NCBI GenBank assembly: GCA_964429855.1
Contig: CAYSDM010000011.1
Coordinates: forward strand, 1-64,000
Direction of reading: 5' to 3'
Source: CALLMM01 sp964429855
Lineage (GTDB): Bacteria > Armatimonadota > Chthonomonadetes > Chthonomonadales > CAJBBX01
DNA length: 64,000 nt
Both the position numbers and the translations under genes were made by a program. Positions 50,448 to 58,881 of this stretch are shown in pieces. Every line of letters starts with the position of its first letter. The first letter of the stretch is position 1. The notes under the pieces were generated by a model. It saw only the letters and a list, made by a program, of their open reading frames with translations, was not told the DNA's origin and did no database searches.

Positions 50448-50801
50448 TCAGTTAAAGAAGATGATGTTCTTCCGTGCGACCTCGTTGGAGGGGTCCATGC
50501 GCAGCACTTCCTCGAAGCCTTCCTTCGCCTCGTCGTACATACCCAGCATGGAATAGGTCAGGGCAAGATCATTGCGCGCTGCAATATTGTTCCCATTCAG
50601 TTCGACCGCCTTCTGCAGCGCTTCCATAGACAGGTCAAACTCCCCGATGAAGCCGTAGACAAGCCCGAGCTGATGGCAAGCTTCGGCGTTGTCCGGCTCT
50701 TCCTCCAGCGCTGCCTTCAACTCCCGGATGGCCTCATCGTACTGGCCTTCAATCTTATAGGCTATTCCGCGCTCTAGATGCAAGTTACCGACGATTCCCA
50801 T
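50448..50801 (-). CDS. Small TPR-repeat protein
   Basis: A 117-residue all-helical scaffold with three tetratricopeptide repeats: AYKIEGQYDEAIRELKAALE, LGLVYGFIGEFDLSMEALQKAVE and LALTYSMLGMYDEAKEGFEEVL. It has no signal peptide, so it is probably cytoplasmic. The frame continues upstream to 50888, but ATG 50801 has GGGAG eight bases ahead. It precedes the YfhO-type gene by five bases and may assist that enzyme, which is inference from position. Confidence 0.85.
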   Translation of the reverse strand: MGIVGNLHLERGIAYKIEGQYDEAIRELKAALEEEPDNAEACHQLGLVYGFIGEFDLSMEALQKAVELNGNNIAARNDLALTYSMLGMYDEAKEGFEEVLRMDPSNEVARKNIIFFN

Positions 50802-50999
50802 ATAGAGTGCTCCCTGGCTATCGTGACAAACGAACGAAAGTTGAAGATGTATAATTGCGTCTGTGTTTCGCCAGAGAAAGAGCCTCATCCTTCGAGGACG
50901 GACAACATAATAGCACGGATGGCATAAAAAATCAAGCGCGATTGCGCGGTTTGCCGGTTGGCAATTTCAGAGGCTAAATGCGAAGAAGCTGAAAAAAGA

Positions 51000-51836
51000 T
51001 CAGGATTCGCGGACGAAGCGTCGCGACAACCATACCATACCCAGAATAGATCCGGCGATGGCAATGGTAGGCGGGCTGGTCGGCAGATCGGCATAGAGCG
51101 CCCAGCAGAAGCCGAGAAAGGTCGAAAGCACCGCGCACAGGATCGCCGTCACAAACGCTGTCGGCATCCGACGCGCCATCAACAGACCTGTCACCGAAGG
51201 GATCACCATATACGCGAAGACTGACAACAGACCGGCATACTGTATCGCCAGCGCAATGGTGACTCCGAGCGCCAGATAGAACAGCAGTTCCCACACCCGC
51301 GTGCGGTATCCCTGCGTTGCCGCCATCTCCGGGTCGAAGGAGACAAAGAGAAACTGCTTGTAGAAGAGCAGATGCAGCAGCGCGACGGCGGCAAAGACGA
51401 CAATCATAATCATCAGATCGCTCTGCTGAACCGTGATGATGTTTCCGTCCAGAAGCTCTTTGACCTCGTCCATCCCTTTGGGGCTGCGTACAATCAGCAG
51501 CAGCGTTAATGCCGAGGCGATCACATAGCCGATTCCGATGATGCTCTCCTGCGGGATGCGGCGGCTGAGCGACTGCTGCGAGTAGATCAGCACTCCTGTC
51601 AGGGTGACAACCAGCGAGACCGCCAGCGGGTAACGAGCGATCCAGGGAACGCTCTGCCCCAGCAGAAACGCCAGCGCGATCCCCGCCGAAGAGATTTGCG
51701 CCAGCGATGCCCCGACAAACACAATGCGCTTGAGGACGATATAGACTCCGATGCAGGCGCAGATCGCGGCGACCAGCCCTCCGGCGAGGACTCCGAGATA
51801 GTTAAGCTTCAGTCCCTCCAGTATGTCTGCGATCAT
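51000..51836 (-). CDS. Metal ABC transporter permease (ZnuB/TroC family)
   Basis: An inner-membrane channel for Zn2+ or Mn2+ uptake. About eight hydrophobic helices are visible. Family features are the N-terminal LAGGLVAAICACIGVYIVLKRIVFVGASLAQISSAGIALAF region and the central LYKQFLFVSFDPEMAATQG loop that contacts the ATPase. Length 278 is normal. The start overlaps the ATPase stop by four bases (ATGA). It is the last gene of the porin-SBP-ATPase-permease cluster. Confidence 0.93.
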   Translation of the reverse strand: MIADILEGLKLNYLGVLAGGLVAAICACIGVYIVLKRIVFVGASLAQISSAGIALAFLLGQSVPWIARYPLAVSLVVTLTGVLIYSQQSLSRRIPQESIIGIGYVIASALTLLLIVRSPKGMDEVKELLDGNIITVQQSDLMIMIVVFAAVALLHLLFYKQFLFVSFDPEMAATQGYRTRVWELLFYLALGVTIALAIQYAGLLSVFAYMVIPSVTGLLMARRMPTAFVTAILCAVLSTFLGFCWALYADLPTSPPTIAIAGSILGMVWLSRRFVRES

Positions 51837-52639
51837 CCGAGAGGCTCCTCTCCAGAATCCGAAAGCGTTTCGCCTTTCTCGACGCCGTTTTGCCCTGGTA
51901 GAACGACCAGCCGATGATCTACCTGCGCTACCTGCACCTCTACGCCATACAACGCTGACAGCGACTCCCGCGTAATCATCTCGCTGACCGTGCCTTCGCG
52001 CAGGGAACCCTCGCAGATGATTGCCAGACGCTTCGCATAGTTCACCACTACATTCAGCATGTGACTGACCATCAGTACCGTGATTCTGTCTTCGTCGTGC
52101 AGGCTTCGAACGAGTTCCATGATCGCCCGTTCGCTGACAAGGTCCATGCCGTTGGTAGGCTCATCCAGGATTAAAAGATTCGGCTCCCCGGCAATGGCGC
52201 GCGCGATCAGTGACCTCTGCTTCTGTCCTCCGGAAAGCCTTGAGTAGGGGCTGTGAGCCAGATCCACGATGCCGACGTGTTCGAGCGCGCGCAAGGCGGC
52301 TTCGCGATCCACCTTACCCGGCGGCCGGAAGGGACCCAGACGCGCATATCTCCCCATCAGGACGATATCCAGTACCGTCAACGGGAAGTAGGTGTCAATG
52401 CTCTCGCGCTGCGGCACATAGCCGATCCGCAGATTTTCAGAGGAGCGGCGCACTGTTCCAGACATCGGCTTCAGCAGTCCCAGGATCGCTTTCAGCAGCG
52501 TGGTCTTTCCGGCTCCGTTTGGACCGACGATTCCCAGGAAATCGCCGGACTGCACATCGAAGTCAATGCCGGTCAGCACGCGCCGACGCCCGTATCCCAG
52601 ATTCGCGTTCTCAAAAACCACCAGACTGGACATAGTCAT
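51833..52639 (-). CDS. Metal ABC transporter ATP-binding protein (ZnuC/TroB family)
   Basis: The ATPase that drives the adjacent metal permease. Walker A is GPNGAGKTTLLKAILG, the Q-loop is YVPQRESIDTYFP, the signature is LSGGQKQRSLIARA, Walker B is LLILDEPTNGMD, and the H-loop is in MVSHMLNVV. The Q-loop sequence with PQR is typical of the zinc/manganese branch. The frame is open to 52987, but that part lies within the binding-protein gene; the ATG at 52639 (or 52633) begins the domain. Ends coupled to the permease. Confidence 0.93.
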   Translation of the reverse strand: MTMSSLVVFENANLGYGRRRVLTGIDFDVQSGDFLGIVGPNGAGKTTLLKAILGLLKPMSGTVRRSSENLRIGYVPQRESIDTYFPLTVLDIVLMGRYARLGPFRPPGKVDREAALRALEHVGIVDLAHSPYSRLSGGQKQRSLIARAIAGEPNLLILDEPTNGMDLVSERAIMELVRSLHDEDRITVLMVSHMLNVVVNYAKRLAIICEGSLREGTVSEMITRESLSALYGVEVQVAQVDHRLVVLPGQNGVEKGETLSDSGEEPLG

Positions 52640-52689
52640 TCTCTGTGTTTCGGAAGAGCGGTTTTCCGCCCTTCCGAAACAGGATAGGT

Positions 52690-53598
52690 CTATTTGAAGG
52701 CGGTAGAGAGTCGGCTGATTACGGTGTCGAACAGCTTGATATAGCTGTCCACTCCCGGTTCCGCTTCCACGGCGCCGGGGACAAAGACCGCCTTTGCGCC
52801 GGTCTGTTTCTCGATCATATCGGGGAAGCGGCGCGCGCGAAAGTTCTCCATCAGCATCACGCGCACGCCCGCGTTCTTCATATTGCGCACCAGATCGTTG
52901 ACATGTCCGGGCGAAGGGGGTATACCCGGTTTCGGCTCGATGCTGCCGAACTCCTTCAGACCGAATCGCGCCATGAAGTAAGCCCATGACTTATGGTAGA
53001 CTACCACCTGCGCGCCGCGATAGGGAGCCAGAATCCCGCGCCAGCGATTCAGGGCGTTCAGAAGGTCGCGCCCGAACGCCTGATGCCGCTGGGCATAGTA
53101 GTCCCGGTTGGCGGGGTCTACCCGGATCAACGCGGAGGCGATATTTCCGCTGGCGATGATGCCGTTCGCCGGATCAAGCAGGTAGTGCGGGTTGCCATAG
53201 ACATGGATATCGCCCATCGAAGGGTCCACTTTTGTGGTTGGGACTTCCAGCGGTCGGATCCCCAGGGAGCAGTCGGCATAACCTCTGCCTCCTCGAATGA
53301 CGTTGCGATTACCCGCTTTGTCGAGGATGCCGTCTGCCCACATATCCAGATCCATCCCGATCCGGGCGAACACCTGGGCGCGAGAGACCTTGACGACCAT
53401 GGAGGGACGCGGCTCGACCTGATGCGGATCATCTGAGCCGCGCGAGAGAGACTCGACCCGCACCTTATCGCCCCCTACGCTGCGCGCCAGGTCGGCAAGC
53501 GTGGGATCGGTGGTCACAACATATATCTCTGCCTGTGCCGCAAAACCGAACAGAGTCAATCCCAGCAGACAGGCAAGGAAAAAGGCAGTGATCTTCAT
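52690..53598 (-). CDS. Periplasmic metal-binding protein (ZnuA/TroA-like)
   Basis: Captures Zn2+ or Mn2+ for the adjacent ABC transporter. A signal peptide ends AAQAE. Candidate metal-ligand histidines are in DDPHQVEPRPS and GNPHYLLDP, followed by VVYHKSWAYF and a C-terminal acidic site region. The His/Asp-rich loop of many zinc-specific ZnuA proteins is missing. Here that feature is instead present in the neighbouring outer-membrane-type protein. Its start lies 38 bases after the porin stop. Confidence 0.9.
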   Translation of the reverse strand: MKITAFFLACLLGLTLFGFAAQAEIYVVTTDPTLADLARSVGGDKVRVESLSRGSDDPHQVEPRPSMVVKVSRAQVFARIGMDLDMWADGILDKAGNRNVIRGGRGYADCSLGIRPLEVPTTKVDPSMGDIHVYGNPHYLLDPANGIIASGNIASALIRVDPANRDYYAQRHQAFGRDLLNALNRWRGILAPYRGAQVVVYHKSWAYFMARFGLKEFGSIEPKPGIPPSPGHVNDLVRNMKNAGVRVMLMENFRARRFPDMIEKQTGAKAVFVPGAVEAEPGVDSYIKLFDTVISRLSTAFK

Positions 53599-53636
53599 CT
53601 GTTTCGAACCCCTTTATAAAAAGGCGCCTCTATACA

Positions 53637-55271
53637 CTACTGGAGCGGGTGAGAGTGCGAGCCTGCCCCCCAGATGAACTGAAGGTAGAACTCGTTAAAC
53701 CCACGCCGCACCGGGAGGAAGTAGTCCTGTGTGCGATCTCCGAACTTATACTGAAAGCGCAGGAGGGTCGCTTCCGTCAGGCGGTTGGTATAGATAAGTG
53801 AATAGGACTGCTCGCGTCCGTCCAGGGGCCAGGGGAAGCGGGTATTGTCAAAACGCATTCCCCACTCATTGTACTGATCGGGACGATAACTGAGCAGCGC
53901 ATAGTGTCCTGAACGCGCGTGGGTTCCGGAACCGCCAGCGCGATCCTGTCGGCGATGCCAGAACATCTCCCCCTGCAGCAGGAGCCGCTTGAAGGTTCCC
54001 GGGAAACTGCGGAGGGTGAAATCCAGACCCGTCAGGCTGATCCTGTCACCGTTTTCCGCCTTCCCGAACAGATGGCTGCCCCCAAGCTCCAGTTCCAGGG
54101 ATTTGCCGAACTCTTTCGCCACCCACAGGCGCGCCATCGGGTATTCATTGGCGATTCCCGGTCCCGGTTCTGCTGCGATCTCCTCGTCGGCGGTTCCTAT
54201 CTCCTCTTCATGCTCCTCATGCTCCTCGCCTCCGTGACCATGCGCTGCCGCTTTGAAGAAGCCGATCTCCAGATTTGCGAAGAGATTCTTGAAGGGGAAG
54301 GTGTAGTTAAGCGCCGCGCCATTTCCGAACAGCGCCTCTTCTCCCAGAAAGGCGGAGAGAGCCGCAGGCTGATCGGCAAAGAGCCTCGCATGCGGGTGGA
54401 TCGGGTTGAGTTTGCCGAAATTGGCGCGTTTTTGCCCGAGTAAGCCGCCGAAGGGAAGTTTCGCGACGCGCCCGAAGGTGACATATGCCTCTTCGACGCC
54501 GATACCGAATCCTTCGTCCGCGCCGCCTGCCAGCGTGGCGCGAAACGCGATATCGGAGAAGACGGGCTGCTGCATGGCAATCTCAAACTCGCCAAGCTGC
54601 AGGCGGTTTCGGTCGGGGTCGCCTTTGACGCTGAGGAACCGCCCGGTGTTGGTTCCGATGACCGCGATATCCGGCAGCAGGGTGGCGCGCGCAGCGCGTC
54701 CCTGCTGAGAGGGAGGTGTGGGGGTGGTTTCGACGGGAATCTGCACCGGCGGAATCTCCGGTTCGCCTTCGCCGGGTTTCGCTCCGCGCTCCTTCTCCAG
54801 TCTATCCACGCGCTCCAGCAGCTTCTTGATCGTCTCGTTTTGCTCCTGCACCGTGCGCTTGAGCTTCTCCACCTCATCCTGGCTGGTTTCGCCGGAGAGG
54901 GAAGAGGAAGCCGTAACCGGAGTCAGAGTGATGGCAACCTCGCTCATGGAGGATGCCTGGATGGCGGCGGTCTCTGTTCGAGACAGGTAGTTAACGGCTT
55001 CAGCGGTGACGCGCCAGGAGCGCGGCTCCAGCATCGGGCTGGCGGCGCGTCCGTCCACATCCGTCACCAGCGTTATCAGGGAACAAGTATCTGCGCGATC
55101 ACGCAGGGTGATCTTCGCGCCTGTAATCGGCATCTGGGTTACGGCGTTGGTCACCCGGACGCGCAGGCGTCCGAGGCTTTCAGCATAGGCTGCAGACATT
55201 GAAAACAGGCAGAGCGCCGCTATCAGCAGGCAGGCGATACGATTCAGACCGGAAGGTCTTCGGTCGTTCAT
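53637..55271 (-). CDS. Outer-membrane-type protein with His/Glu-rich insertion in the metal-uptake cluster
   Basis: I infer an outer-membrane porin-like component. A signal peptide ends AAYAE. Residues 31-115 resemble a carboxypeptidase-regulatory-like beta domain, residues 132-162 form a coiled coil (VEKLKRTVQEQNETIKKLLE), and a Pro-rich linker follows. From about residue 190 alternating beta-strands continue to the C-terminus (LQFIWGAGSHSHPLQ), as in outer-membrane barrels. Residues 344-357 are HGHGGEEHEEHEEE, a likely metal-binding loop. It is the first gene of the metal cluster. The start at 55271 has AGAGGAG upstream. The coiled coil plus barrel may recall trimeric SLH/porin designs, but no SLH domain is seen. 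Confidence 0.75.
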   Translation of the reverse strand: MNDRRPSGLNRIACLLIAALCLFSMSAAYAESLGRLRVRVTNAVTQMPITGAKITLRDRADTCSLITLVTDVDGRAASPMLEPRSWRVTAEAVNYLSRTETAAIQASSMSEVAITLTPVTASSSLSGETSQDEVEKLKRTVQEQNETIKKLLERVDRLEKERGAKPGEGEPEIPPVQIPVETTPTPPSQQGRAARATLLPDIAVIGTNTGRFLSVKGDPDRNRLQLGEFEIAMQQPVFSDIAFRATLAGGADEGFGIGVEEAYVTFGRVAKLPFGGLLGQKRANFGKLNPIHPHARLFADQPAALSAFLGEEALFGNGAALNYTFPFKNLFANLEIGFFKAAAHGHGGEEHEEHEEEIGTADEEIAAEPGPGIANEYPMARLWVAKEFGKSLELELGGSHLFGKAENGDRISLTGLDFTLRSFPGTFKRLLLQGEMFWHRRQDRAGGSGTHARSGHYALLSYRPDQYNEWGMRFDNTRFPWPLDGREQSYSLIYTNRLTEATLLRFQYKFGDRTQDYFLPVRRGFNEFYLQFIWGAGSHSHPLQ

Positions 55272-55396
55272 ATAAAACAATCTCCTCTGTCGTTGGGAAG
55301 ATGCCTTCCTCCAAAGGCGCGCCGGATACGCATCGCTTGCCACTCCTCTCATTGAGAAGAGTATTCTTTGTAATTATTATTGTATCCAGCGCGCCG

Positions 55397-55417
55397 GTAT
55401 CTTATTTGTGTAGATAC
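55397..55417. promoter_or_regulatory. 21-bp dyad upstream of the metal-uptake cluster
   Basis: GTATCT and AGATAC are perfect inverted repeats nine bases apart, about 130 bases before the porin start and next to a short AT-rich run. It could be a metal-regulator operator. It does not match a Fur/Zur box that I can assert. Confidence 0.3.
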
Positions 55418-55537
55418 ATGGGGAGACAGGCGCGCATACCGGACGCGGCCGGAGAAGGAAGGGCGTCAGGAAGCAGAAGAGACCGATTATAAGGGCAAAG
55501 CCTTCGTCTCGTAGATAGGTCCGGTGTCAGCGCCTGT

Positions 55538-55858
55538 TCAGGCGACAGAGGGCGGAGCGCGGCTGAAGAACGGGAGGATCGGCGTCTGCGCCGGCAGACG
55601 ATAGAGTAGAGAGAAGTTATCTTCGATAAATCGCGCAGCCGGAACGGGAGCAGGCGGCGCGGCATCCTGAATGCGTTCGATCTGCAGCCACTGACAGGCT
55701 ACGCAGGAGCCTGCCGCGCTGGATACCTTGATCTTTTTCTCGGACTGCTGAAGGCAGGTATGCGAGAAGGAGACTCCCAGGGCGAACCAGAGCCAGCAGA
55801 ACAGCGCCCCGAATGTCTGGAGGCGCAGGATATGCGGTTTTGCTGTCAGCAGACGCAT
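55538..55858 (-). CDS. Small exported protein with CxxC motif near metal-uptake genes
   Basis: A 106-residue protein with an N-terminal hydrophobic segment (about residues 14-32) that can act as signal or anchor. Its cysteines are CLQQSEKK and GSCVACQWLQ. Small CxxC proteins of this kind (DUF2946-like) are often found beside metal uptake receptors. No good ribosome-binding site is seen, so the start is uncertain. It lies between the anti-sigma-like gene (39 bases upstream) and the metal cluster. Confidence 0.5.
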   Translation of the reverse strand: MRLLTAKPHILRLQTFGALFCWLWFALGVSFSHTCLQQSEKKIKVSSAAGSCVACQWLQIERIQDAAPPAPVPAARFIEDNFSLLYRLPAQTPILPFFSRAPPSVA

Positions 55859-55897
55859 TCGTGAATAGGGAGCAGGCGAGGCGGCGGTCGCCTCGCG

Positions 55898-56905
55898 TTA
55901 GAATCGTGTTTTAATAAAGTCCAGCCGCACTTCGCGCGGACGGTTCAGAGTGTAGGTCTCTCCCCGCGCGTAGTCGCTCGTTTGCTCCTTGCGGAGCGTT
56001 CGGCGCAGATCCGCCAGACTGGACACCGCTTCTGGATCGGTGGGCGCGCTGGCGACCAGTCGAATGGTCGTGCGGTCTGTTCCAGAGTGCGACCTCTCCG
56101 ACGGGCTGGTGGGCGGGACTTCGGTTTTATGTTCCGCCGTTGTAATGATAGTACCCGGATCGTTGGGTTTTTGCGTATCCGTTCGGGAATCAATTTTCTC
56201 GGATTCTTCCGGCAGGAAAATATCCGGGTCGGAACGCAGCGGAGACAGGACATGCATCTCTGTACGCTTAACCGGGTTCTGCGCATTCAGACGGCGGTCG
56301 GGGAATCGGGAGGATGCGGAGGAGGAGGCGAAACTCTCTGCCGGAGCCGCCGCGCGCGCGCGGGAGAGTCCGGCGATCTGTTGTGTTCGAGAGGAGGCTC
56401 GAACAGGCGAAATCGAGGGGGCGTTGGAAGCCAGCGACCTGCCCTCTCGCCTCTCCGAATACAGAGGCGTTTCGGATTTCTGGTCGTGTTCAAAATAGAG
56501 CGGGGGCGGCTGCATCGCCAGTTGGCTGCTCCGTCCGCCGGTCTGGAGCAGAGCGATCCAGCCTGCGCCAAACAGCGCGAGCGCGCAGGCAGCGGAGCCA
56601 ACCCATGCCAGACGCCGATAGTGTGTCGCGCCGGTCAAGCCCAGAGCCGTTCGAATACGCTCCTGCCAGGTCGTGCGGCGCGTGGTAACCGCGAAAATCG
56701 CTTCCCGCAGGCCGGGCGGTGGCGCGATTTCCGGCGTATGCGCCAGCATCTGCGCTGTCTCTTGCATGAACTGAAGATCGCGGGCGCACTCCGGGCAAGC
56801 CGCGATATGCGTTTCGACGATACGCGCCTCTTCCGGCGTCGCCTCGCCGTCGGCGTAGGCGGAGAGAAAATCCCAGATCGCTTCACACTCGGTGACCCGA
56901 TTCAT
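55898..56905 (-). CDS. Anti-sigma-factor-like protein with zinc finger (zf-HC2)
   Basis: A predicted membrane-bound anti-sigma factor. The cytoplasmic N-terminus carries the zinc motif HIAACPEC after the typical CEAIWDFLSAYADGEATPEEAR. A single transmembrane helix lies at about residues 95-117 (WVGSAACALALFGAGWIALL). The remaining 220 residues are a disordered Ser/Pro/Arg-rich periplasmic tail. Such genes normally follow an ECF sigma gene. None is adjacent here, and the neighbour is divergent. ATG 56905 has GGAG five bases ahead. A sigma70 promoter lies at 56982-57010. Confidence 0.82.
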   Translation of the reverse strand: MNRVTECEAIWDFLSAYADGEATPEEARIVETHIAACPECARDLQFMQETAQMLAHTPEIAPPPGLREAIFAVTTRRTTWQERIRTALGLTGATHYRRLAWVGSAACALALFGAGWIALLQTGGRSSQLAMQPPPLYFEHDQKSETPLYSERREGRSLASNAPSISPVRASSRTQQIAGLSRARAAAPAESFASSSASSRFPDRRLNAQNPVKRTEMHVLSPLRSDPDIFLPEESEKIDSRTDTQKPNDPGTIITTAEHKTEVPPTSPSERSHSGTDRTTIRLVASAPTDPEAVSSLADLRRTLRKEQTSDYARGETYTLNRPREVRLDFIKTRF

Positions 56906-56981
56906 GTTGACTCCAGCGTCCTCTTCGTGTTCCACGTTTCGACACGATAAACGAAGCGCGCACACTTCCCGCGCGTGTACC

Positions 56982-57010
56982 ACTATAACATAATTCCCCG
57001 GCGTTGGCAA
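56982..57010 (-). promoter_or_regulatory. Sigma70 promoter of the anti-sigma-like gene
   Basis: The minus strand reads TTGCCA (57005-57010), 17 bases, then TATAGT (56982-56987). The leader would be about 70 bases. Confidence 0.65.
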
Positions 57011-57168
57011 GAATCCTGTCACGTCGGCGAGATAGAGCCGCCCTCTACTTCCATAGACGACAGATCGTAAGCGATGGTTCGGCGCGTCTCCGTCCAGAGG
57101 AGGGCACAAAGTCCCCGATTTTTACCGGGTATACTCCAGATGTATCGGTCAGAAGGAGGATTCTCTGT

Positions 57169-58581
57169 ATGCTTCTACTGCTTGCCATGGTGCCGCTCGT
57201 TTCCGGCGCGTCGGGGCGCGCCGAACCTGTGTTTACGGCGGAGGAGCGCGCGCAGATTGTGCGCTACTGGAGCGCGCCGGAGCGGTATCGGATCGGACTT
57301 CCCGATGACAGCGCGCAAAACGGGGTCTGGCAGGTGCGTCTGACTCCGGAAGCCTCGATCTGGTTTCTCGCCTATCAGCGCGCGCTGGTGGGGCGCGAGA
57401 AGACGCCGCCCACGCAGGACGTGAAAGCCGGAGGAGAGCGTGCCGACTGGGAAAAATGGGTGGAGGCAAAGCTGGCGCGCGACCGCTGGCAGGCGCAGCA
57501 GACCGCCGATGCCGCTAACGCCGCGATACGGGAGATGTCCAGCAGCGAGCCTCCGGCTCCGCCGGTCGCCCGCCGTTCTCCCTCGCGTGAGGATTCACGG
57601 GGAACACTGAGTTCGCGCAGCGCCCGTCGCGCACAGGCGCACGAGAAGGCGGCGATGCCCGCCGATCCCGGCGCGCTTCCAGCCTCGCTGCTAGAAGCGG
57701 TCGGAAACCCTCCTCCGTTCGCCGCTGCGGTAACTCCCTTGCAGTATACCGTGACCTTTGACGATGGAGACGCCTACCGCTACACCGACCATGTTCCCAT
57801 GCGTCCACGTTATGCCTACTACCGTTTTTCGCAGGGAACCGCCTTTTATGGAACCATGTTGCGGGAGATGCCGGATGAGCAGCTTGACCCTCTCTTCTCC
57901 TCGGCGGGGATGTCGCCGTCGGAAGCCCGCGTCTGCAAGGCGGTTTCGCGTCTGGAGGGCGGTTTTGAGGCGATTAACACCTACGACACTGGCTATATCT
58001 CCATCGGCTTTATTCAGTTTGTGACGATGGAAGACGGCAAACACTCGCTGATGGAGGTGCTGGCGAAGCAGAAAGCGGAGAAGCCGGAGTCTTTTCGGAG
58101 CGATTTTCGTCGGTTCGGGATCGAGGTGAACGCCGACGGCGTGTTGACGGTGGTGGATCCGGGAACCGGGGCGGAACTAACCGGAGCGCAGGCGGTGCAG
58201 AAGGTGATCGCCGATAAGCGGTTGACCGCCGTCTTCCAGCGTGCCGGACGACGCAGCGAGGCTTTTCGCGTGGCGCAGATTCAGGTCGCCCGACAGCGCT
58301 ACTGGCCTGCGAATGATCCGGTGACGGTGCAGATCAACGGGCGGACGCTGATCGGAAAGGTCTCCGATATGATCCGCTCCGAGGCGGGGATGGCGACTCT
58401 GTTTGACCGCAAGGTGAACCGGGGCAGCATCGAGCCGTTTTCGGCGGTGGTGGCGCGGGTGATGGAGAAGAACCGCCTGCGCTCGCTCTCCGAGGTCACG
58501 AAATTCGAGCGCGAGATCATCACCGCGCTGAAGTATCGCGCAGACTTTCTGGCGGATAAGAGCCTGAGCCAGCCGCGTTAG
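57169..58581 (+). CDS. Secreted protein with lysozyme/chitosanase-like C-terminal domain
   Basis: A signal peptide (start at ATG 57169 behind AAGGAGG) ends near SGRAEP. Residues 20-110 form a helical domain with WEKWVEAKLARDRWQAQQTAD. A Ser/Arg/Pro-rich linker follows. The C-terminal domain contains VCKAVSRLEGGFEAINTYDTGYISIGFIQF, with an early glutamate and a later YDTG/SIGFIQF strand. This pattern is reminiscent of lysozyme-superfamily enzymes such as GH46-like or peptidoglycan hydrolases of phage type. The catalytic assignment is tentative. It is divergent from the anti-sigma-like gene. Confidence 0.65.
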   Translation: MLLLLAMVPLVSGASGRAEPVFTAEERAQIVRYWSAPERYRIGLPDDSAQNGVWQVRLTPEASIWFLAYQRALVGREKTPPTQDVKAGGERADWEKWVEAKLARDRWQAQQTADAANAAIREMSSSEPPAPPVARRSPSREDSRGTLSSRSARRAQAHEKAAMPADPGALPASLLEAVGNPPPFAAAVTPLQYTVTFDDGDAYRYTDHVPMRPRYAYYRFSQGTAFYGTMLREMPDEQLDPLFSSAGMSPSEARVCKAVSRLEGGFEAINTYDTGYISIGFIQFVTMEDGKHSLMEVLAKQKAEKPESFRSDFRRFGIEVNADGVLTVVDPGTGAELTGAQAVQKVIADKRLTAVFQRAGRRSEAFRVAQIQVARQRYWPANDPVTVQINGRTLIGKVSDMIRSEAGMATLFDRKVNRGSIEPFSAVVARVMEKNRLRSLSEVTKFEREIITALKYRADFLADKSLSQPR

Positions 58582-58606
58582 AGTGCCGAAGGCGGAAGAA
58601 GAGAGC

Positions 58607-58801
58607 CTATTTCGTCTGTCGGATCAGATTAATGGCGCGCCAGAGGGCGTCATAGGCGGACTGAAGGTCTTGCTGTTGCTGCGGGTCTGTAATCCTCTCC
58701 TGAAGCTGCTCCACGACCGCGCTGGCGATATGAAGCTGATTCAGTATCGCATGACGCTGCTCGCTGGAGAGGCTCTTCTCCGATTCTGCGGGGGATGTCA
58801 T
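58607..58801 (-). CDS. Small helical hypothetical protein
   Basis: A 64-residue, Gln- and Glu-rich protein predicted to form two helices (ILNQLHIASAVVEQLQERI and LQSAYDALWRAINLIRQ). No family is recognised. It lies on the same strand downstream of the DUF1501 gene, separated by the hairpin at 58827-58860. No strong ribosome-binding site is seen. It is kept because composition and helix periodicity look protein-like. Confidence 0.5.
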   Translation of the reverse strand: MTSPAESEKSLSSEQRHAILNQLHIASAVVEQLQERITDPQQQQDLQSAYDALWRAINLIRQTK

Positions 58802-58826
58802 CTCAATATTTCCTGTGAGACACGAA

Positions 58827-58860
58827 CAGCCCTGTCAGCGAATCGTCCCTGACAGGGCTG
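58827..58860 (-). terminator. 12-bp hairpin downstream of the DUF1501 gene
   Basis: CAGCCCTGTCAG (58827-58838) pairs perfectly with CTGACAGGGCTG (58849-58860) over a 10-base loop. It lies 22 bases past the DUF1501 stop. No T-tract follows on either strand. Confidence 0.5.
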
Positions 58861-58881
58861 CGAATGAGTAGACGCTTCCGG

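Noticed and set aside
51833..52987. A 384-residue version of the metal ABC ATPase
   Set aside because: The first 116 codons lie in the wrong frame of the binding-protein gene. The ABC domain begins after the ATG at 52639.
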